64,000 bases of DNA from Flavobacterium hibernum. Lineage in GTDB: Bacteria; Bacteroidota; Bacteroidia; Flavobacteriales; Flavobacteriaceae. Shown one piece after another: positions 8,849 to 17,191 of this stretch (positions within the stretch are counted from its first letter, which is position 1; every line of letters starts with the position of its first letter). The notes under the pieces are model-generated. The model did not search any database. It had not been told where the DNA came from and saw only the letters and a list, made by a program, of their open reading frames with translations. Both the position numbers and the translations under genes were made by a program. Where the stretch lies: contig NZ_JPRK01000009.1 of the NCBI RefSeq assembly GCF_000832125.1, positions 124,001-188,000 of the forward strand. Direction: 5' to 3'.

Positions 8849-8885
8849 TAAAAGCCTTCTAAAGTTAAACTTAAGAAGGCTTTTT
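8849..8885 (+). terminator. Terminator after the small peptide gene
   Basis: AAAGCCTTCT pairs with AGAAGGCTTT around TAA-rich loop bases, then T run. Confidence 0.85.
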
Positions 8886-8959
8886 CACTATTCAAAAATA
8901 TTTAATGCTACTAACAATTTAATAAACTAACAGTTTATTTTTTAACCCAAAAAATGTTT

Positions 8960-9883
8960 TTAATTTGCCGTCATCTTTTTTACAGGAGTATTTGTTATTT
9001 TCAACAAATAAGTTCCTTCAGGTAAATCATTAATATTTGTTGCATTGCTGCCTAATACTTTTTGTCCTTGCGAGAAAACCTCAACATTTTTTCCACCAGA
9101 ATTTACATCAGCTGTAGAAATAATTGTACTTGTTACAACTGGCTTAGCAACTGTTTTCGTTTTCACTACTATTTTTTTATCTGTTTTTACAGCAACCGTT
9201 TCAGCAGCGACAATAACAGGAACAATAGCTTTAGATATGTTATAATACTCTTTTACCTGTTCATCTGTCAATGCAACGCTATAGATCTTTAAATCGTCTA
9301 TATCAGCATTTATACCAACTGTAGTGTTTATTTCTCCAAGTCTAAAAATATTTCCTTTTGTTGAACGTGAAATTCCATCTACAGATTTCAGCATTTCTCC
9401 GTCACGGTATACTTTTGAAACCTTTCCGTCGAATGTTATTGTATATTGATACCAAACATCTTTTGCCAGCGGAGTAGAAACAATAACATCATTACTAGCA
9501 CCCCAACCTGCCAAACTAAGGTCTGAATTAGAAGAAGTAGTTCCTTGTTGTAACAATCCACAATATTGAGCGCTATAAGCTGTTCCATAACCCCAAACGT
9601 AATTTGGAGCAGAAATAGAATTAAATTTTACCCAAATACTAACTGATCTTGCACTATTGCCTTGAGGAAGATTGTCTATAACTGCTTCCATTGCTTTATT
9701 AGTTAGCCGTTGAGCAGATTTAGCAGCTCCAGATCTATCGTTTACAAAATTGTTCGTACCGATAAAAGAGGAAGTATTATCAGTATTATTCAAAGTACCA
9801 TTGAAAGCAAACTCTTGAATTGGATTTTGAGCATTCACATTCAAATAACTTACAAACATCAAAGTGAGTAGTAATTTTTTCAT
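8960..9883 (-). CDS. Secreted LamG/concanavalin-like protein with probable T9SS sorting domain
   Basis: An exported protein of 307 residues from the chosen start. The ATG at 9883 puts a signal peptide (KKLLLTLMFVSYLNVNAQ) at the N-terminus; the longer frame to 9913 adds ten residues that would precede it. A LamG-type jellyroll follows (SVSIWVKFNS, WYQYTITFDGKVSKVYRDGE, NADIDDLKIYSVALTDEQVKEYY). A Val/Lys/Thr-rich linker leads to a C-terminal domain (VEVFSQGQKVLG, then LPEGTYLLKIT) that resembles type A type IX sorting domains. The likely role is carbohydrate or surface binding outside the cell; the ligand is unknown. Confidence 0.8.
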   Translation of the reverse strand: MKKLLLTLMFVSYLNVNAQNPIQEFAFNGTLNNTDNTSSFIGTNNFVNDRSGAAKSAQRLTNKAMEAVIDNLPQGNSARSVSIWVKFNSISAPNYVWGYGTAYSAQYCGLLQQGTTSSNSDLSLAGWGASNDVIVSTPLAKDVWYQYTITFDGKVSKVYRDGEMLKSVDGISRSTKGNIFRLGEINTTVGINADIDDLKIYSVALTDEQVKEYYNISKAIVPVIVAAETVAVKTDKKIVVKTKTVAKPVVTSTIISTADVNSGGKNVEVFSQGQKVLGSNATNINDLPEGTYLLKITNTPVKKMTAN

Positions 9884-10257
9884 AATAGTAGATTTTAGGG
9901 GATTAAAAAACAATGTGTCATTTTAACACTGCTAAACTAAATTATTATGCATTTCGCCGAAAATTTTTCCGATAACTAACCTAAATAATCGTTCAAATAA
10001 CCAAATTTCAGGATTTAAAACAGCTAATCGATTTTTTATACTCGCAGAAATAATATTAAAATAATAAATTTATCTCAGCAAAAAGATTAAAAATCTTACG
10101 TATAAATACGGTATTTACAATTACAAATTTAAATTCAATATCTTAAAGAAATGGTCTTATATTCTTTATCATCTAATATTTAGTCTAAAATCTAACCATA
10201 AAAAAACTCCGTCTACTAACGTAGACGGAGTTTTATATTATAGAGCGTAATTAAAAA
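9884..10257. other. 374-bp gap upstream of the LamG gene
   Basis: Very AT-rich. It holds a quasi-palindrome CGTATAAATACG at 10099-10110, about 215 bp upstream of the LamG start, and a terminator at the far end that serves the convergent side. No ORF or RNA gene was seen. Confidence 0.6.
10198..10236. terminator. Hairpin terminator after the CBS-like gene
   Basis: AAAACTCCGTCTAC pairs with GTAGACGGAGTTTT around TAAC. A/T runs flank both sides; it most plausibly terminates the minus-strand gene ending at 10258. Confidence 0.85.
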
Positions 10258-11298
10258 TTACTTCACAAATTCAATTTTTTGAACTTCTTCTTCATTGACA
10301 CTGTCAAAGAATCCTTGCTCATTCATCCAGTCATCACTAAATACTTTGCTCATATAGCGAGAACCGTGATCAGGAAAAATAGCGATAATATTACTATCTT
10401 TAGTAAACTCACCCTCTTCTGCATATTGCTTAATGGCTTGCATTACTGCTCCGGAAGTATATCCAACAAATAAACCTTCTTTTCTAGTAATCTCTCTTGC
10501 AGAGTGAGCACTTTCCTCATCCGTCACTTTTATGAATTTATCGATGATATCGAAGTCTGTCGCTGATGGAATTAAGTTTTTACCTAATCCTTCAATACGA
10601 TAAGGATAAATTTCTTTATTGTCGAACTCTCTGGTTTCGTGGTATTTCTTTAAAACAGATCCAAAAGCATCCACACCTAAAATTCTAATATTTGGATTTT
10701 GCTCTTTTAAATATTTTGCTGTTCCTGAGATTGTTCCTCCAGTTCCGCTACAAGCAATAAGATGCGTTATTTGTCCTTTTGTTTGTTCCCAAATTTCAGG
10801 CCCTGTTGTGTTGTAGTGTGCATCAATGTTTAACTGATTAAAGTATTGATTGATGTAAACTGAGCCTTTTGTTTCTTCGTGTAGACGTTTGGCTACATTA
10901 TAGTAAGATCTCTCATCATCTGCAGAAACGTGAGCCGGACAAACATAAACTTTAGCCCCTAAACTTCTCAACATGTCAATTTTATCTTTCGATGATTTTG
11001 AACTTACAGCCAAAATACAATTGTAGCCTTTTATAATGCTTACCATTGCCAAACTAAAACCTGTATTACCAGATGTCGTTTCGATTATGGTATCTCCTGG
11101 TGATAGAATTCCTCTTTTCTCAGCCTCTTCAATGATATATAACGCTATTCTATCTTTTGAGGAATGTCCTGGATTAAAAGCTTCTACCTTCGCGTAGAAA
11201 TTTCCTTCTAAGTCTTCGGTGATTTTATTTAGTTTAATAAGAGGGGTATTTCCTATTAACTCTAAAACATTATTATAAGCGTTTATTTCTTCTTTCAT
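10258..11298 (-). CDS. Cystathionine beta-synthase-like PLP enzyme
   Basis: A 346-residue cytosolic PLP enzyme of the cysteine synthase/CBS family. PLP Lys lies in GHSSKDRIA near residue 49, the phosphate/substrate loop is [12 protein letters not shown], the Gly-rich loop is [15 protein letters not shown], and the C-terminal PLP pocket Ser lies in VGYTSGAV. The ending ([19 protein letters not shown]) resembles CBS more than CysK; the PLP site reads GHSSKDR where CysK has GGSVKDR. No regulatory CBS domains are present. Likely reaction: beta-replacement using serine or an activated serine with homocysteine or sulfide. It differs clearly from the cysM-like gene at 56383. Confidence 0.85.
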   Translation of the reverse strand: MKEEINAYNNVLELIGNTPLIKLNKITEDLEGNFYAKVEAFNPGHSSKDRIALYIIEEAEKRGILSPGDTIIETTSGNTGFSLAMVSIIKGYNCILAVSSKSSKDKIDMLRSLGAKVYVCPAHVSADDERSYYNVAKRLHEETKGSVYINQYFNQLNIDAHYNTTGPEIWEQTKGQITHLIACSGTGGTISGTAKYLKEQNPNIRILGVDAFGSVLKKYHETREFDNKEIYPYRIEGLGKNLIPSATDFDIIDKFIKVTDEESAHSAREITRKEGLFVGYTSGAVMQAIKQYAEEGEFTKDSNIIAIFPDHGSRYMSKVFSDDWMNEQGFFDSVNEEEVQKIEFVK

Positions 11299-11347
11299 AA
11301 AAAAATAGTTAATCGAGATGGTATTTCAAAATAACCTCGATAGGTTG

Positions 11348-11355
11348 CAAATTTA
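11348..11355 (-). promoter_or_regulatory. -7 box TAAATTTG for the CBS-like gene
   Basis: Reads TAAATTTG on the minus strand, 49 nt before the start codon. The leader between it and the ATG contains an ATCGAG/CTCGAT stem at 11312-11341. Confidence 0.55.
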
Positions 11356-11370
11356 ACAAAAATTTTCTAA

Positions 11371-13506
11371 TTAGCTTTTAATTTTTTCTAAATCTAATAA
11401 AAAACTAAATTCTTTTGCTAAGTCTTTTAGTGCTTCAAAACGTCCTGAAGCTCCACCATGTCCAGCATCCATATTGGTATCTAAGAACAATAAATTATTA
11501 TTTGTTTTTAGATTTCTCAATTTAGCGACCCACTTGGCAGGTTCCCAATATTGTACTTGCGAATCGTGAAGACCCGTAGACACATACATATTAGGATAAT
11601 TTTGTGCTTTTACGTTATCATACGGTGAATATGATAACATATAATCGTAATATTTTTTATTGTTTGGGTTTCCCCATTCGTCGTATTCTCCAGTTGTTAA
11701 CGGAATACTATCGTCCAACATTGTGGTAATAACATCTACAAAAGGTACTTGAGCAATAACTCCGTTGTACAATTCCGGTGCTTCATTTATGATAACTCCC
11801 ATCAAAAGTCCTCCTGCAGATCCTCCTTCAGCATATAAATGTTCAGGAGAAGTGTAATTTTCGTCGATTGCAAATTTAGAGCAATCGATGAAATCTGTAA
11901 AGGTATTTTTCTTTTTTAACAGTTTTCCGTCTTCATACCATTGTCTTCCTAAATCTTCTCCGCCTCTAATATGTGCAATCGCGTAAACAAAACCACGGTC
12001 TAACAACGAAAGTCTTGTTGACGAAAAATAGGTATCCATTGTAATTCCATAAGAACCATAAGCATACAGTAATAACGGATTTTTACCATTTTTCTGCAAT
12101 CCTTTCTTATAAATCATCGAAATTGGCACTTTTACTCCATCTCTTGCAGTTGCCCAAACACGTTCTTCAATGTAATTTTCTTTATCAAACTTACCACCCA
12201 AAACCTGTTGTTCTTTTAAAATCTCTTTAGTTTTGGTCTTCATGTTAAAATCAATAACCGAAGATGGTGTTGCAAGCGATTGATAACTATAGCGTAAAAC
12301 ATCAGTATCAAAATCAACATTTGTTGTCGTATAAGCATTATAAGTCTCACTACCAAAAGGAAGATAATAATCTGGCTCATCATTCCAAGGCATAATACGA
12401 ATATGATTTAATCCGTTTGAGCGCTCTTCAACAACTAAATAGTTTTTGAAAATTTCAATATCTTCTAACAAAACATCTTCGCGATGCGGAATAAGATCTA
12501 CCCAATTTTTCTTTCCTGTTTTATTCTCAGGCGTCTTCATCAGCTTAAAATTGGTAGCTTTATCTTTATTCGTCAATATATAAAATGAATCTTCAAAATG
12601 AGAAATACTGTATTCCAAACCGCGAACACGAGGCTGAAAAACAATGAATTCTCCATCTGGATTGTCAGAATTAAGAATTCTGTATTCAGTAGTTAGTGTA
12701 CTTCCTGAACCAATAACAATATACTTTCTTGATTTTTCTTTGCTTATCGAAACATTAAAAGTATCATCTATTTCATTAAAAACTAAAACATCTTCTGTAC
12801 TTAATGTATTTAATTTGTGTCTGAAAATTTTATCCGCTCTTAGTGTAACTTCGTCTTGTTTGGTATAAAAAACAGTTTTATTATCATTTGCCCAAACAGA
12901 TCCGCCTGTGGCATTTTCGATTTTATCAGATAAAATCTCTCCTGTTTCTAAGTTTTTAAACTGGATCGTATATATTCTTCTTCCAACAAGATCAAGTCCA
13001 AAACTTGCAAATTTATTATCCGGACTTATACTTAAACCTCCCAACTTAAAATAAGCATGTCCTTTTGCCATTTCATTACAGTTGAACAAAATTTCTTCCT
13101 CTGCAGAAAGGCTTCCTTTTTTTCTAGCAAAAATTGGATAATCCTGCCCAGTTTCAAAACGGGTAATATAAAAATATCCGTTATAGAAGTATGGAACCGA
13201 TGAATCATCTTCTTTTATTCTCGCTTTCATTTCTTCGTACAAATCTCCTTGAAGTGTTTTTGTATGCGAAGTCATGCTTTCGTAATAAGAATTTTCCTGA
13301 TTCAAATAATCTATAACTTCAGGATTTTCGCGGTCATTTAGCCAAAAATAATTATCTACTCGAGTCTCTTTATGTTTTTTTAATGTTTTTGGAATCTCTT
13401 TGGCTTTTGGAGCCACTATATCGTTTTGCATTGATTGAGCATTGGTTTTTAAATACGGAGCTGCAAAAATACTACAAACACAATAGAACGGAATTAATTT
13501 TTTCAT
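11371..13506 (-). CDS. Prolyl oligopeptidase-family serine peptidase (S9A, oligopeptidase B-like), exported
   Basis: Cleaves short peptides after basic or proline residues, depending on subtype. The start at 13506 gives a signal peptide (KKLIPFYCVCSIFAAPYLKTNAQ), so it is probably periplasmic; an upstream in-frame ATG at 13572 only adds non-conserved residues. The N-terminal beta-propeller spans about residues 90-440. The alpha/beta-hydrolase domain carries the nucleophile in GGSAGGLL, the Asp in STGLHDSQVQYWEP and the His in MDAGHGGASGRFE. The length (711 residues) fits the family. It is divergent from ybaB and shares a short promoter region with it. Confidence 0.92.
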   Translation of the reverse strand: MKKLIPFYCVCSIFAAPYLKTNAQSMQNDIVAPKAKEIPKTLKKHKETRVDNYFWLNDRENPEVIDYLNQENSYYESMTSHTKTLQGDLYEEMKARIKEDDSSVPYFYNGYFYITRFETGQDYPIFARKKGSLSAEEEILFNCNEMAKGHAYFKLGGLSISPDNKFASFGLDLVGRRIYTIQFKNLETGEILSDKIENATGGSVWANDNKTVFYTKQDEVTLRADKIFRHKLNTLSTEDVLVFNEIDDTFNVSISKEKSRKYIVIGSGSTLTTEYRILNSDNPDGEFIVFQPRVRGLEYSISHFEDSFYILTNKDKATNFKLMKTPENKTGKKNWVDLIPHREDVLLEDIEIFKNYLVVEERSNGLNHIRIMPWNDEPDYYLPFGSETYNAYTTTNVDFDTDVLRYSYQSLATPSSVIDFNMKTKTKEILKEQQVLGGKFDKENYIEERVWATARDGVKVPISMIYKKGLQKNGKNPLLLYAYGSYGITMDTYFSSTRLSLLDRGFVYAIAHIRGGEDLGRQWYEDGKLLKKKNTFTDFIDCSKFAIDENYTSPEHLYAEGGSAGGLLMGVIINEAPELYNGVIAQVPFVDVITTMLDDSIPLTTGEYDEWGNPNNKKYYDYMLSYSPYDNVKAQNYPNMYVSTGLHDSQVQYWEPAKWVAKLRNLKTNNNLLFLDTNMDAGHGGASGRFEALKDLAKEFSFLLDLEKIKS

Positions 13507-13539
13507 AAAATATTCTATTGATATCATACAGCAATATAC

Positions 13540-13547
13540 TAATTTTG
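13540..13547 (+). promoter_or_regulatory. -7 box TAATTTTG for ybaB
   Basis: Exact TAnnTTTG match with a TTTG-like ATTG 19 bp upstream (13517-13520), 27 nt before the ATG. Confidence 0.6.
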
Positions 13548-13574
13548 TATGAAATAATTTAAAAATCAACAAAA

Positions 13575-13895
13575 ATGGATTTAATGGGAATGATGGGTAA
13601 ACTTAAAGAAACCCAACAAAAAATTGAAGATACTAAAAAGCGTTTAGATACTGTTTTAATTGATGAACAAAGCGCTGACGGATTATTAAAAGTAACATTA
13701 ACGGCTAATAGAAAAGTAAAAACCATCTCTATTGACGACTCTTTACTTGAAGATAAAGAACAACTAGAAGATTACTTAATTGTAACTTTAAATAAAGCAA
13801 TCGAAAAAGCAACAAGTGTAAACGAAAGAGAACTTGACGCCGTTGCAAAAATGGATATGCCGATGATTCCGGGAATGGATAATCTTTTTAAATAA
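13575..13895 (+). CDS. YbaB/EbfC family nucleoid-associated protein
   Basis: A 106-residue dimeric DNA-binding protein of the YbaB family. The N-terminal helix is coiled-coil-like ([19 protein letters not shown]), followed by the central beta-sheet ([22 protein letters not shown]) and a C-terminal helix ending [12 protein letters not shown], typical of the family. In many bacteria ybaB lies between dnaX and recR; neither is adjacent here. Length is normal. Confidence 0.9.
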   Translation: MDLMGMMGKLKETQQKIEDTKKRLDTVLIDEQSADGLLKVTLTANRKVKTISIDDSLLEDKEQLEDYLIVTLNKAIEKATSVNERELDAVAKMDMPMIPGMDNLFK

Positions 13896-13898
13896 GGT

Positions 13899-14030
13899 AC
13901 AAAGGTTCTAAGTAACAAAGGTTCAAAGGTTTTTTCATATTATGATAACCTTTGAACCTTTGTTTTTTTTATATCTCTATCAGTTCAAACCTTTAAACCT
14001 ATTAAAAACCTTTGCAACTTTGAACCATTT
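13899..14030. repeat. AACAAAGGTTCAAAGGTT hairpin repeat acting as terminator
   Basis: Arms at 13914-13931 and 13947-13964 are perfect complements and are followed by eight T, so the repeat doubles as a ybaB terminator. Further copies of AACCTTTGAACC-like words run to 14030, a few bases from the convergent stop codon at 14034. Confidence 0.8.
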
Positions 14031-14033
14031 ATC

Positions 14034-15053
14034 CTAAAACTTGGCAAGCGTTTCTAAAACATAGGTATGCATAACTTCTTTATAGTCTAAATGTGTTACA
14101 ATACGAAGTTTATTGTGTCCCATTGAACTTATTAAAATATTTTTTTGTTTTAATTTTTCTACTAATAATTTGTCGTCATAACCTTCGGCTAGCGAGAAAA
14201 TCAAAATATTAGTTTCTACAGGCTCAATTTCCGAAATCCAAGGTTTTACGCTTAAAATTGCCGCAATTTCTTTAGCTCTTCTGTGATCTTCTGCCAAACG
14301 TTCTATATTATTAGCCAAAGCATAAAGTCCTGCTGCTGCCAAATACCCTACTTGACGCATTCCGCCGCCAAGTATCTTCCTGATTCTCAACGCTCTATGG
14401 ATATCAGATTTACTTCCTAACAAAACTGAACCAATTGGAGCTCCCAATCCTTTTGATAAACAAACTGAAATTGTATCGAAAATAGCTCCAAATTCCTTTG
14501 GATTTTGTCTTTTTGCTACCAATGCATTCCAAATTCTCGCACCATCTAGGTGAAATTTCAAATTATTAGCATCGCAAACCTTTTTTATTTCTTTTAAATC
14601 ATTTAACTCATAACATGCCCCACCGCCTTTATTAGTTGTATTCTCAACACAAACTAAACTCGTCAATGGACTATGGTAAAACTCTGGGTCGTTAATTGCT
14701 GCTGCAACCTGCGAAGCAGTTATCATTCCTCTATTTCCGTCTATCAAACAACATGAAACTCCACTATTAAAAGAAACTCCTCCTCCTTCGTAATGATAAA
14801 CGTGTGCATATTTATCAGCGATTAACTGTTCTCCTGGCTGGGTATGCAATTTAATAGCAGTTTGATTTGCCATCGTTCCTGAAGGAAAAAATAGCCCGGC
14901 TTCCATACCAAAAAACTCAGCTACCCTAGTCTCCAATTCAATAACAGTAGGATCTTGCCTATATACATCATCTCCAACATGAGCATTAAACATATATTGC
15001 AACATTTCATGCGTGGGTTTGGTAATGGTATCGCTAATTAAATTTATTTCCAT
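14034..15053 (-). CDS. Low-specificity threonine aldolase family (beta-eliminating lyase fold)
   Basis: A PLP enzyme that splits threonine or allo-threonine to glycine and acetaldehyde. It has 339 residues, the usual size. Signatures: NLISDTITKPTHEMLQYM, VGDDVYRQDPTV, LFFPSGTMANQTAIK, KYAHVYHYEGGG, HLDGARIWNA, and the PLP Lys in SVCLSKGLGAPIGS. A monocistronic gene with its own -7 box upstream. Gly may feed the glycine cleavage system represented by gcvT, but the two genes are 10 kb apart. Confidence 0.9.
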   Translation of the reverse strand: MEINLISDTITKPTHEMLQYMFNAHVGDDVYRQDPTVIELETRVAEFFGMEAGLFFPSGTMANQTAIKLHTQPGEQLIADKYAHVYHYEGGGVSFNSGVSCCLIDGNRGMITASQVAAAINDPEFYHSPLTSLVCVENTTNKGGGACYELNDLKEIKKVCDANNLKFHLDGARIWNALVAKRQNPKEFGAIFDTISVCLSKGLGAPIGSVLLGSKSDIHRALRIRKILGGGMRQVGYLAAAGLYALANNIERLAEDHRRAKEIAAILSVKPWISEIEPVETNILIFSLAEGYDDKLLVEKLKQKNILISSMGHNKLRIVTHLDYKEVMHTYVLETLAKF

Positions 15054-15084
15054 ATTCTAAAAACTATATCTTATTTTTGTACGA

Positions 15085-15092
15085 CAAAATTA
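15085..15092 (-). promoter_or_regulatory. -7 box TAATTTTG for the threonine aldolase gene
   Basis: Exact -7 consensus on the minus strand, 31 nt before the start codon. Confidence 0.55.
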
Positions 15093-15204
15093 CGTATTAC
15101 TATTTGTTAATTTTTGCAAGTTTGAGTAAAATTTAACTTGCGAATTACGATATAACCAAATTAACGTAATATTTATAAAAAACATATAAAACTACTATTA
15201 ATTT

Positions 15205-16303
15205 ATGACAACTACCGAACAAATTAAAGGTATTGTGGAGCGCCTTGGTGCGTTGAGGAGGTATCTTTGACGTTGATGCCAAACTAATCGAAATCGCTAA
15301 CGAGGAAGAAAAAACCTTTGCGCCAGACTTTTGGAACAATCCTAAAGAAGCAGAAATCATTGTAAAAAATCTTAGAAACAAGAAAAAATGGATCGAAGAT
15401 TACAATAAAGCAATCGAACTTACGGATGAACTTCAGCTTGCTTACGACTTTTACAAAGAAGGAGAGCTTTCTGCAGAAGAATTAGACGAGCATTATAATA
15501 GAACTCAAACTCATATTGAAAACATTGAGTTTAAAAATATGCTTTCTGATGAAGGTGACAGCTTAAGTGCTGTTGTACAAATTACTGCGGGTGCCGGCGG
15601 AACAGAAAGTTGCGACTGGGCAGGTATGTTAATGCGTATGTACATGATGTGGGGCGAAAGTTATGGATACAAAATAAAAGAACTTAACTTTCAGGCTGGA
15701 GAGGTTGCGGGAATTAAAACCGTTACTTTAGAGTTTGAAGGCGATTATTCTTTTGGGTATTTAAAAGGAGAAAACGGTGTACATCGCTTAGTTAGAATCT
15801 CTCCTTTTGACAGTAACGCCAAACGTCACACTTCGTTTGCCTCTGTTTATGTTTATCCGCTTGTTGATGACAGTATCGAAATTGACATTAATCCTGCCGA
15901 TATCGAAATTACAACTTCTCGTTCTAGTGGAGCCGGAGGACAAAACGTGAACAAAGTTGAAACCAAAGTACAATTGGTACACAAACCAACCGGAATTCAG
16001 ATTCAGTGTTCTGAGACTAGATCGCAACAAGACAACAGACAACGTGCTATGCAAATGTTACGTTCTCAATTGTATGAAATTGAGCTTAAAAAACAGCAAG
16101 CGCAACGTGCTGATATTGAAGCCGGAAAAATGAAAATTGAATGGGGTTCGCAAATACGTAATTATGTAATGCAACCTTATAAATTAGTAAAAGATGTTCG
16201 TACCGGTTACGAAACCAGCGATGTTGATGGCGTAATGAACGGAAATATTGATCCTTTCTTAAAAGCATTTTTAATGATGATGGGACAAAAGGAAGAGGAA
16301 TAG
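15205..16303 (+). CDS. prfB: Peptide chain release factor 2, made by programmed +1 frameshift
   Basis: Recognises UGA/UAA stop codons and triggers peptide release. Frame 0 runs from the ATG at 15205 for 21 codons and ends in an in-frame TGA at 15268-15270. Shifting +1 at CTT-TGA-C enters a frame open from GAC at 15269 to the stop at 16303. The joined protein has about 365 residues, the normal size. The codon-recognition tripeptide SPF is in [12 protein letters not shown] and the hydrolysis motif GGQ is in [14 protein letters not shown]. An annotation starting at the internal ATG 15539 would lose about 110 residues. Efficiency should rise when RF2 is scarce, the classic autoregulation. Confidence 0.96.
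15256..15271 (+). promoter_or_regulatory. prfB programmed +1 frameshift site
   Basis: AGG-AGG-TAT-CTT-TGA-C: an internal Shine-Dalgarno-like AGGAGG, three nt of spacer, then the slippery CTT followed by a UGA stop with C after it. It matches the E. coli layout (AGG-GGG-TAT-CTT-TGA-C) almost base for base. Confidence 0.95.
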
Positions 16304-16307
16304 TTTT

Positions 16308-16378
16308 TTAGTATTCAGTCGCAGTTTTCAGTAAACTGAATACTGAATACCGAGACTAAGAACCGAGACTGTAAACTA
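16308..16378. repeat. Short ATTCAGT/ACTGAAT repeat between prfB and msrB
   Basis: Contains GTATTCAGTCGCAGTTTTCA and the inverted words ACTGAATACTGAATAC, then two copies of ACCGAGACT-like sequence. Non-coding; possibly a 3' hairpin for prfB. Confidence 0.5.
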
Positions 16379-16392
16379 AAAAAATAAAGACT

Positions 16393-16839
16393 ATGATTAA
16401 ATGGGCCGATATAATTCGTTATACTAATAAAGGAAATCCTATTCCCGAAAAAAGAATAGAAAAAACGGAAGAAGAATGGAAACAAATTTTAACTCCGGAA
16501 GAATTTCAGGTTACACGCTTAAAAGGCACCGAAAGATCTTTTAGCTCTGAACTTTGCAGTTTGTTTGATCCGGGAATCTACGAATGTAAATGTTGTGGCA
16601 CTTTACTTTTTGATGCAAGTGAAAAATTCGAATCAGGGACAGGCTGGCCTTCATTTACGCAACCTCTTCAAGAAAATGCCATAGCGTATCATGCAGACAA
16701 ATCATACGGAATGATTCGTGTTGAAGTTGTTTGCAATACCTGCGACGCACATTTAGGACACGTTTTTCCAGACGGGCCTGAACCAAGTGGTCTACGTTAT
16801 TGCATAAACGCCATTTCGTTATCCAAGATAAAAGAATAA
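16393..16839 (+). CDS. msrB: Peptide-methionine (R)-S-oxide reductase
   Basis: Reduces the R-epimer of methionine sulfoxide in proteins. The 148-residue protein has no signal peptide, so it is cytosolic, and no MsrA domain or neighbour. It carries two zinc-binding CxxC pairs, CKCC in YECKCCGTLLF and CNTC in VVCNTCDAHLGHVF, then GTGWPSF and the catalytic Cys in LRYCINAISL. The spare Cys in the first pair (CKCC) is unusual. Followed by a clear terminator. Confidence 0.94.
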   Translation: MIKWADIIRYTNKGNPIPEKRIEKTEEEWKQILTPEEFQVTRLKGTERSFSSELCSLFDPGIYECKCCGTLLFDASEKFESGTGWPSFTQPLQENAIAYHADKSYGMIRVEVVCNTCDAHLGHVFPDGPEPSGLRYCINAISLSKIKE

Positions 16840-17191
16840 AATTTCAAAAAAGCGATTCACTTTCAACCAAAGGAATCGCTTTTTTTCTGACAAGAGTTTA
16901 TTTTAAATAATTAACACATTAAATGTAAGTCACTACCTATCAATAAAATAATTTTCATTTTATTGATATTACATATTCATTTCCTCTACTTTTTGACTAC
17001 AAAACCCACAGTAACAACACTATCACAAAATTAAAAACATTTAATAAATCAACAGTCAAAATGTTAATTTTGTAATATTTAAACTGTTATTTTAAATATA
17101 TTTCAAGAAACTCAAAAATAATATTAGGTAATTAGAATCTAATTGATTTTATTTGGCAAAAAATAACCCCAGAATCTATTAAATTCATTAA
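16840..17191. other. 352-bp gap between msrB and lpxD with an AT-rich stem-loop
   Basis: After the msrB terminator the region has no ORF. A perfect 12-bp inverted repeat, TATCAATAAAAT (16938-16949) and its complement (16957-16968), surrounds a 7-nt loop. Outer words ATGTAA (16923-16928) and TTACAT (16969-16974) are also complementary, one immediately adjacent and one separated by nine nt. Confidence 0.6.
16846..16886 (+). terminator. Terminator after msrB
   Basis: AAAAAAGCGATTC pairs with GAATCGCTTTTTT, ending in a T run. Confidence 0.88.

Noticed and set aside
11312..11341. Riboswitch in the leader of the CBS-like gene
   Set aside because: Only a short ATCGAG/CTCGAT stem with mismatches above it; no SAM, cobalamin or other known aptamer core seen.
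13517..13530. TGATATCA palindrome near the ybaB promoter as another FNR-like site
   Set aside because: The half-sites are adjacent with no 4-nt spacer, and there is no 33-bp relation to a -7 box.
15539..16303. prfB as a 254-residue truncated gene starting at the internal ATG
   Set aside because: Family sequence continues upstream to 15205 through a textbook +1 frameshift site.
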